Below are positions 56,936-64,000 of a stretch of 64,000 nt of DNA, one piece after another. Every line of letters begins with the position of its first letter. The stretch's first letter is position 1. Made by a program: the position numbers and the translations under genes. The DNA is taken from NCBI GenBank assembly GCA_034440635.1, contig JAOTON010001685.1, positions 817,001 to 881,000 on the forward strand, given 5' to 3'. A model generated the notes under the pieces. It ran no database searches, was not told the DNA's origin, and saw only the letters and a list, made by a program, of their open reading frames with translations. Source of the stretch: Lepas anatifera. Its lineage: Eukaryota; Arthropoda; Thecostraca; Lepadidae.

Positions 56936-59494
56936 TAGGGTGTGTCATTAAAATCAAAAGTCAAAAATCGAAAAACGGCGGGTGGGGGAAAGTTGCGAAT
57001 GATGTTTTTGAGAATATCTATGGAGAAAAAATTCAAAAATTTTAATATCTAGCTGTGCGGGTTTTCGAATATATACGGGCATTTTTTCAGTAAAAATGTC
57101 ATTTTTACGTGTTTTTCAAATGCCAGCCACGAATACAAATTCAAGTTGAATATAAATAAAACGAATTCAAATGTAACTTAAGGGCACCTTCTATTCATGG
57201 TATAAAGATAATATCACACAATATACTTTTTTTCTGGAAACAGGCTTAGGGAAGTTCACCCAAATTTAGCATTATTTGCCAATTTGCTTCCCCGAGTGCA
57301 AAAACCAGTCTGACTGCACTAGGTCAGAGCCCACTGGTCAAACAGGTTTTAATGAGTGATTATTGACTAGGTCTGATTCTCAGACATAATTAATGGTCTT
57401 TTAGCTCTAATTAACGTCTCCACAAGGTCACGTGTTCGAATCCTGACGCTGGTCAATTTTATCAGCTCTGGAGCCATAGCCCCAAGCACCTGAAAAACAT
57501 TGGTCTTCTAATTATCAATATTTCACTTCTGACAATTGTATTTTCATTAAATTGGTTTTGTAGCAAAACGGGAAAATTGGATTTAAAACTACAAGACATT
57601 CTTACGAGTTTGCAATGCCTGAGTAAAGAATGACGTAAAGTGAAGCTTAGCAAAGTCTTTCCTTCATTCGAAACATGACAATCTGGCATTGATTTGCACC
57701 TATGTAAAGTGATCTATTCGACCATCCTGTATTGTTAATCTTCCCATCGTCTTCCCCATTGCTCCCTTCATGACAACAAATACCCTTACCTTTCCGTGGT
57801 ACATCATGGCGTCCGGCTCTGGGCCACGACCTGCTACCAGAACCCACTTGTATCAGATCTACACAACATTCAATACGTAGGAAAGGGGACAACTTTCATT
57901 CAAAGCGAGCTCCCAACTATGAGGAATGTACTAATGTACCTGGGTTACCCGCAAGAAGGTAATCGGCTAGACAACAATCTAAATTAACGAAATTAATCCT
58001 CATAACAGATGGTTAAAGACGTTCTCGCCATTCTCCGCAGTCAGTGGCAGCGGGAAAACGTAACGTTAAAGCCACTAGTAATCATTTAGAGAATGAAAGG
58101 AAAACAACCAAGCGCTTGGAAAAAGGAGAGAGACATTCCCAATGGAAAACATCTTCGGCTCAGGCTGCATGATTTTTTAAATTTCGGGACACTGCCAATG
58201 CCCCATTACCCATTGTTTGAGATCAAAATATGCAGGGTGGGAAAGGGAAGGCCCAAATTACCAGCACATGCTCCAGAGATCAAAAATAAATATTTTATTA
58301 TAGCTATCCTTCCTACTTGCCCAAAGGGAGAAGTCGGGTGAGCTGAGCCGGCAGCCAATCAATACGATCTTGTTGTGATGGACGTCGGCCTACACCTGTT
58401 GGTCTTTGATTACCGAAGCTCTCGCTCGATGAACTTTCTTTGGGTCTACCACCAGGTACGATTTGTCCTGCTCCATTTCTCCATAATCTATGAGATCCAC
58501 CAGAAATCCACTGGCAATTGCCGCCGTGACCCGGAAAGGCACTCCGTATCTAATACTTAACTTTGCAGTGCAGTGTGAGATCGGTATCTGATTTTTCCGA
58601 CTGCTTGAAGAATGTGCGGTGCCATCTTCCAGATTGCTAGGCGTCTCTAACAGTTCTATAGCCTTGCCTTTCACGTGATGTGAATGGCCCTGCCTCTCGT
58701 CTCTCTTCTTCTCTGCTTCTTTGTGTTGCTCTGTACTTTGTTTCTACCATGAGCTTTGCTCTGCCGTTTTGTTTCTTTCTGATCGACACCAACCATCCCA
58801 TCGACCTGGGCCTACCTTTCACACCCTTACAGCTTCACAGTTTTAAATGCAATTTCCCCGTTCTGCTACAAAACTAATTTAATGAAAATACACATTTGTC
58901 AGGAGTGAAATATTGATAATTAGAGGACGAATGTTTTTCAGGTGCTTGGGGCTATGGCTCCAGAGCAGATAAAACTGACCAGCGTCAGGATTCGAACACG
59001 CGACCTTGTGGAGACGTTAATTCGAGCTAAAAGACTATTAAATTATGTCTGAGAATCAGACATAGTCAATAATCCCTAATCCCAACCTGTTTGACCAGTG
59101 GTCTCTGACCTAGTCCAGTCTACTGTTTTTTGCACTCTGAGAAGCAAATTGGCAAATAATGCTAAAATTGAGTGAGTTTTCCTAGGCCTGTTTCCAGAAA
59201 AAAATATATTGTGTAGTATTATCTTTGTACCATGAACAGAAGGTGCCCTTAAGTTACATTTAAATTAGTTTTATTTAACTTCAACTTGAATTTGTATTCG
59301 TGGCAGGCATTTGGAAACACGTAAAAATGACATTTTTACTGAAAACATGCCCTTATATATTCGAAAACCCGCACAGCTAGATAATAAAATTTTGGGATTT
59401 TTTCTCCATAGCTCTTCTCAAAAACGTCATTTGCAACTTTGCCGCACCCGCCGTTTTTCTATTTTTGACTTTTTTATTTTCATGACACACCCTA
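56936..59494. mobile_element. DNA transposon with about 660-bp terminal inverted repeats
   Basis: A perfect 8-bp TSD ATGACTAG flanks it (56928-56935; 59495-59502). The ends are TAGGGTGTGTCAT inverted. The arms run from 56936 to about 57600 and from about 58845 to 59494, about 90% alike. An 8-bp TSD and a YARNG-like end suggest hAT, but arms this long are unusual for that superfamily, so the class is open. The middle 1.2 kb holds decayed minus-strand coding remnants. Confidence 0.88.
57647..58674 (-). pseudogene. Decayed transposase-like remnants inside the long-TIR element
   Basis: The minus-strand frame 58390-58674 reads IRYGVPFRVTAAIASGFLVD, and further on VVDPKKVHRARASV. That order (a YGVSDR-AAAIA--VL-D segment followed by a DR-KVRR-R segment) resembles uncharacterised transposon proteins I have seen in invertebrates. 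A second fragment near 57650-57890 includes a HDVPRKGK-like piece. I cannot name the family, and no complete frame survives. Confidence 0.35.
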
Positions 59495-59502
59495 ATGACT
59501 AG

Positions 59503-61271
59503 TGTCCTAGGTCTATTTCCAGATCTTGCTTGTATAAGTAATGTTGTATGTTTTGCGTTCAAGATATATATATTATATATATATATATATATACATACAA
59601 TTTTTTAGCGATAGATGATATTGTTGACAGTAATGATCGTTAAGTTTCTTTCCCAGACACCTTTGTGTTTCAATTTTTTTCGTTCACCCGTATCTTAATC
59701 TTATGAAGACATTACTGGTTTGCTGCCGTAAATCGATAAGACAAGCGGCCGTTATTTACTGGAATGCAAGATCATCTGCCTGGAAATATATAATTCGTGA
59801 TTTATTTGAATTCAAACAATATGGTATCGCACTTCGTAATAACTTTTTGGGGTAAAAAGGCTTCTGTGGTTCGTGTTTGACCTGCATAACATTACAGCTT
59901 TGAGGACTGTTTGCTGCCGCTGGTATCAATCTAATTGTCGACAAGATGTCACTTGATCAGCTCGAATCCGCCATACAAAATGGATCAAATTCAGAGTCGT
60001 TATATATTCGGGCGCAGCTCTCCATGATAATCAGCGAAGGCAACAGATTGCTGAACAAAAGGCTTAGTCATCGCATGAGACACGTAAGATCATGCTCCTG
60101 CAGAATCCACCAACATTAATGTGTTATTTGAAAATTTGGGACCAGAAAAATGTGTGACTTACCACTTAGAACATTCCCCCAAAAGTCGTGTGACACAAAT
60201 CCAGGCAAGTATCGTCATCCCATTACTGGTTGGTATGTGGTGCACGCAGACGCCGAAGTGTGGCATCTGTGCACTGACTTTGGCCGTAAATGTAACATTC
60301 CCACATGCATCAGGAATCCTGCAATTGTTAAAGCAAGATAGGGATCATTTTGAATAATCACGAAACCTTTACGAATTGTGGAACATGTTTTCACGCAGTT
60401 CCGGCTTTCTGGCTTCTGCCCTAGACTGCAGCCCCACGTGTCTCGCACGATTGCGCTGCCCCGGATCACGCAGCAGCATCACGGCGTCCTTGGACTGGTC
60501 ACATGACCCGGACCGCCCGAGGCGGTCGCGGAGGCCGACATGAGACCCGCGTGGCCACTGACAGACTGCATGTTCGTGCACTCCCCTGCTGCAGGGCACC
60601 GGGAATCGTTTCGTAAATTGATCAAATTGAAATACTACTTTCGTAAGAATGAATGCATCTCTTCTGGTTAGTGGCATTGACATTCAGTATTGCTAAGCTG
60701 GTGAAATATGCTCAATGAATTGAAAAGATACAACCAAAAACGTTTGGTCGTCTTTTTTCTTTTTCCGGGAGTAATTGTCATATTTATATGCATAAAAATG
60801 AAGGAAATTTATGATTGAACAAAATTAGACTGAACAATTATAGCTAGAAACTTGATTAGCGCTTTTGGTCCTTCGCTCCTCCTCATATGAGCTTAGTATT
60901 GACGTCTTCGTATCGGGGAAGCATGTTGCCTTTTTGCTGGGTGTATCAGTTTTTTGGTTTTGAGGTTGGTTGCGGCCATGAATGCAACACATTTTTGCTG
61001 TTGTAGTGTCGAGAAAGCCATGGAAAGAGTATATATTCATACCAGACTTTTTATGTCCTGCCCTCACACCTGAATTTTTATTAAGCAGCCGCTGCTTTGT
61101 CGACGTCCACCAATCTGTGTCAGCACTTCGGGGGAGTCCCCATGCGGGCCGTATCTTTAAACCATCCATTTGAGCTAGACATCAGATAATTCCATGCAAA
61201 ATACAAGCACATTGTGTCATTGTGTTTGTATTGCTACCTTTCTTACTTGCTATTTGAATGTGTAATATGTA
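59503..61271. other. Intronic, no assigned gene
   Basis: Includes a TA tract (59563-59593) and a GC-rich patch (60410-60610) open on the minus strand, without recognisable motifs. Another TA tract lies at 61272-61291. Confidence 0.35.
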
Positions 61272-61562
61272 ATATATATATATATATATATTACAATATA
61301 TATTATTATATATTACAACATATATCTTAACGGTGTGATATTTTGTAAGTTTTATATTTTAGGCTCGATTTGTTCTAGACTCGACTTATAAACAAGTCCA
61401 AAGAATAGTTTTTACTCAGATATTATATATATATATATATATTGAATATGACGGCGAAACGGGCTTTTGTTTCTTTTCGGCTAAGTGATTCTATGCTCCT
61501 AATAAGCTTCTTGTTCTCGCGATTGAATTCTTTTAAAATAACACTAAACGACTCTGGGCTTT

Positions 61563-61600
61563 GCAACGTTTCGATATTTCTAATATCATCCTCGAGCATA
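61563..61600 (-). ncRNA. Conserved hairpin with hammerhead-like flanks, element 2 left
   Basis: Minus strand: CTCGAGGATG, stem GATATT, loop AGA, stem AATATC, then GAAACGTTGC. It is the counterpart of 51947-51983, with one compensated base pair (C-G there, A-T here). Confidence 0.4.
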
Positions 61601-61903
61601 ATTAAACATATCAAATACACAGCAAAATCGATCTAGTGTTCGTAAATATTCGCGTCGGACTCCATACCTTCTAAAATGAGCGAACATTATTGCATAGCAT
61701 AGGCAAGTAAAAAACAATCACAAGAGATGCGCTATTCGTGCGGGCACTTCGTTTTCAACGTTTGCACGTTACCAATATCCTTAAAATATAAGACATGATC
61801 AATCATAAACATACACGGATACACAATAATATTTGAATTACGTTAAACTAGCATATTTTAGTACGGGTTCGCACTTTAACAGCTAGATTTTCTGGGTTTT
61901 AGC

Positions 61904-62232
61904 TATTTACTCTCAACGGGGCGCTTTCATGCAAAGCTAGTTTAGCCACCAGATTCATCTGTCTATTGATGGTCGGGTTCACTTCACGGATGTAGACCGC
62001 TTCCAGGGACTTGCAGTTTTCTTTTGTCGTGGCAGCGCGTCAGTATGGTGGTGTTCTCCACAATATCGCTCCTGGTGAGTTCTTTGTTGTGGGAGAGGCG
62101 CACGTGGCTTACCAGTGCTCCTTGCTGTAGGTGGTTCGTCAGTCGTCTGGATAGTGTAGTTGTTGTGTAGCCGATGTAGGAACAGTTTGTTTGGTGCGCA
62201 CAGTCACTATGTTTACATTGAAATCTGTACAC
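61904..62232 (-). pseudogene. Penelope-like element 2 GIY-YIG module with one-base insertion
   Basis: VYRFQCKHSDCAHQTNCSYI, then GYTTTTLSRRLTNHLQQGAL: the cysteine cluster followed by the GIY-YIG core near 62150-62200. The frame breaks near 62005, where an extra C relative to the inverted copy (LQVPGSG for KVLEAVYIRE) shifts it. The remaining end to about 61904 is readable in the next frame. Confidence 0.83.
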
Positions 62233-62236
62233 TACA

Positions 62237-62941
62237 TCAGTGGCTTCCAGGTCTGAGTTGTCTTGTGAAGGGTTGTTTTTGCAATACCAGATTTGCTGTC
62301 CTAGGGCTCTTATAATATATCACTAGCTCGATAGAGTCGCCGAGCTGCTTTGGCGAGCAGTTATTGCTGATGATAGCTTGTATGACCTTTTCATCTTTGA
62401 GGTATGATGTTGACATCGAGTTCTGGTACAATATTTTGTGGGTTGTACCGTTCTCAGTTGTTGGTGTCTTGTTTGGACAGTGTTTGTTCATTTGTTTTCT
62501 GATTATGTTTTCTATATCTTCGGTGCTGTATTCATTGTTGACGAGGATGTTCTTCACTCTGTCGAGCTCTTGATGAGCAAGCTCCCATGTAGAACAGTGG
62601 CTGAAGGCACGGTGTACATATGCCCGGATAACACTTCCTTTATATCGTTTTGGGCATTCACCGCGCCCGTTCATGCACTGGCCGGTGTTTGTAGGCTTTC
62701 TGAACACCTTTGTCTCGATGTGTTTAGCTGAGCCGTTTACATGGACATCCAGGAAAGATAGCTTGTTGTCGATGATTTCTTCCGTTGTGAAAGTCAGCTT
62801 CGAAGCCTCCTCCAGGTGTTCTTTCAGGCTGTTTAGCTGGCTCATGTCCGCTACTTCGGTGTAGATGTCGTCGATGTACCGAAGGTATATATAGGGTCGA
62901 GTCGGCATGGTGCTCAAAGCCTGCTCCTCTACAAAAGTCAT
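62237..62941 (-). pseudogene. Penelope-like element 2 RT C-terminal half and connector
   Basis: Frame of 234 codons beginning at MTFVEEQALSTM, so RT motifs before the YxDD block are missing. It holds YLRYIDDIYTEV near 62860-62890 (catalytic aspartates), LSFLDVHVNG, KVFRKPTNTGQCMNGRGECP, SVIRAYVHRAFSH and the connector with KDEKVIQAIISNNCSPKQ. It ends at a stop near 62237, where a small shift separates it from the GIY-YIG frame. This is a 5' truncation, not a start. Confidence 0.87.
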
Positions 62942-62985
62942 GTAGCTCTCGGCAAAGACGTACCTGGCAAAGACCTGGCGAAGAC

Positions 62986-63204
62986 GTGCGCAGGCAAAAC
63001 GTGCGCCTCTCCCACAACAAAGAACTCACCAGGAGCGATATTGTGGAGAACACCACCATACTGAGGCGCTGCCACGACAAAAGAAAACTGAAAGTCCTGG
63101 AAGCGGTCTACATCCGTGAAGTGAACCCGACCATCAATAGACAGATGAATCTGGTGGCTAAACTAGCATTGTATGAAAGCGCCCCGTTGAGAGTAAATAG
63201 CTAA
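62986..63204 (+). pseudogene. GIY-YIG C-terminal fragment in the inverted copy
   Basis: Seventy-two-codon frame, VRLSHNKELTRSDIVENTTI then RRCHDKRKLKVLEAVYIREV, NPTINRQMNLV and APLRVNS. It keeps the frame that the left copy lost, but lacks the GIY-YIG core, so it is only a tail. Confidence 0.85.
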
Positions 63205-63698
63205 AACCCAGAAAATCTAGCTGTTAAAGTGCGAACCCGTACTAAAATATGTTAGTTTAACGTAATTCAAATATCATTGTGTATCCGTGTATGTTTATGA
63301 TTGATCATGCCTTATATTTTAAGGATATTGGGAACGTGCAAACTTTGAAAACGAAGTGCCCGCACGAATAACGCCTCTCTTGTGATTGTTTTTTACTAAC
63401 CTTTGCTATGCAATAATGTTCGCTCATTTTAGAAGGTATGGAGTCCGACGGGAATATTTACGAACACTAGATCGATTTTGCTGTGTATTTGATACGTTTA
63501 ATTATGCCCGAGGATGATATTAGAAATATCGAAACATTACAAAGCCCAGAGTCGTTTGGTGTTTTTTAAAAGAATTCAATCGCCAGAACAAGAGGCTTAT
63601 TAGGACCATAGAATCACTTAGCCGAAAAGTAACGAAAGTCCATTTCGCCGTCATATTCAACGAATATTGCATGAAAGAAAACCTGCTCCCGAAGTACT

Positions 63699-63700
<2 letters not shown>
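62997..63700 (+). mobile_element. Inverted copy of the 3' part of Penelope-like element 2
   Basis: Plus-strand copy of the GIY-YIG C-terminus, 3' UTR and leader. It pairs with 61441-62104 over about 660 bp with few differences. The outer end continues to GAAAACCTGCTCCCGAAGTA, then the (TA)n tract at 63701. Confidence 0.9.
63505..63540 (+). ncRNA. Conserved hairpin with hammerhead-like flanks, element 2 right
   Basis: Plus strand: GCCCGAGGATG, stem GATATT, loop AGA, stem AATATC, then GAAACATTAC. Third copy of the hairpin; its downstream flank has diverged. Confidence 0.4.

Positions 63701-63757
<57 letters not shown>
63701..63757. repeat. (TA)n tract at the right end of Penelope-like element 2
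   Basis: About 57 bp of pure TA directly after the element end. The remaining 240 bp to the window edge show nothing recognisable. Confidence 0.96.
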
Positions 63758-63759
<2 letters not shown>

Positions 63760-64000
63760 GCCAAGTCGTCAAAAAATAATTTCCGATTTCGGATTAAGAG
63801 TAGTGATTTTATTATGTGATGATATGCTGCAAACATGATGCAAGCGAAACAAATCCGATGAATATACGTTTAATGGGCGCGGAACGGCCTTTTCGGAAGG
63901 CATGTTTTTAGTAGGACGGCGTTGAAGTCTCCATTGACTTCTAAATGCATTGTTGTCAGTATCCTTACAGTACGGTATCTTGGTTATCAACATCAAAACG

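Larger units (their letters stand above)
61441..62996 (-). mobile_element. Penelope-like retroelement 2, 5'-truncated
   Basis: Minus-strand copy starting inside RT (about 62990) and running through GIY-YIG, 3' UTR and leader to a (TA)n tract at 61423-61441. It is related to element 1 but clearly a different subfamily. At its 5' end it joins an inverted copy of its own 3' part (62997-63700). Confidence 0.87.

Noticed and set aside
57410..57445. tRNA gene from a good B box
   Set aside because: No D arm or acceptor stem, and it is repeated in inverted form at 58980-59015 as part of the transposon arms.
1..64000. Bacterial-type operon, defence system or prophage
   Set aside because: No ribosome-binding-site-led gene runs. 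The coding sequence is retrotransposon, transposon relics or spliced exons.

Overview
The window is eukaryotic, intron-rich and dominated by transposable elements; nothing in it is bacterial. The only host coding sequence I can name is two plus-strand exons of the midasin AAA+ ribosome-biogenesis ATPase gene (MDN1), at about 12056-12206 and 43102-43301. Their splice phases fit each other, so most of the window is a 30.9-kb midasin intron plus parts of the introns on either side. Element content (RNase H-bearing I-group LINEs, Penelope-like elements with a GIY-YIG domain, tRNA-derived SINEs, several hAT relatives) and very long (TA)n tracts point to an invertebrate. I lean to an arthropod, perhaps a crustacean, but the sequence does not fix the species.

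Layout. 1-2413: 3' half of an I-group LINE (alpha). 2414-4938: unassigned, with a long CT microsatellite. 4953-11882: full-length LINE (beta) bounded by a perfect 14-bp target-site duplication (TSD). 12056-12206: midasin exon. 12212-12323: GA tract. 14257-14884: two-length minisatellite. 18636-19070: 22-bp satellite-like array. 19780-21468: hAT element with an 8-bp TSD, holding a second hAT relic. 23028-23384, 36308-36655 and 44297-44652: three copies of one tRNA-derived SINE. 25587-36215: LINE gamma, interrupted at 29078-32944 by LINE delta with a 12-bp TSD. 38341-43101: mostly unassigned. 43102-43301: midasin exon. 43333-52607: a cluster of short nonautonomous DNA elements, TACGTA-rich arrays, another SINE and a TA-hairpin-TA structure. 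51656-55233: Penelope-like element 1 (minus strand) carrying a PIF/Harbinger-type MITE. 56936-59494: DNA transposon with about 660-bp terminal inverted repeats and an 8-bp TSD. 61441-63700: Penelope-like element 2, rearranged into a long inverted repeat.

How it fits together. The four LINEs belong to one group: ORF1 with CCHC knuckles; ORF2 with apurinic-type endonuclease, FVDD reverse transcriptase, RNase H and a C-terminal zinc knuckle; and a GGGCGCC...CGCCCTAAA tail ending in ATG or CA repeats. A tRNA-headed SINE at 46727-46915 carries the same tail, so it probably borrows the LINE machinery. None of the elements looks intact, although the frames need few corrections in places.

Most informative observations: the nested LINE pair, which gives an exact insertion history; two independent TSDs that define the 5' end of the LINE family; a covarying hairpin in the Penelope-like leader that overlaps a hammerhead-like core and coding sequence; and the inverted-repeat architecture of both Penelope-like copies. 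I see no convincing wholly new multi-gene system. All calls rest on reading the sequence; no database search was run.
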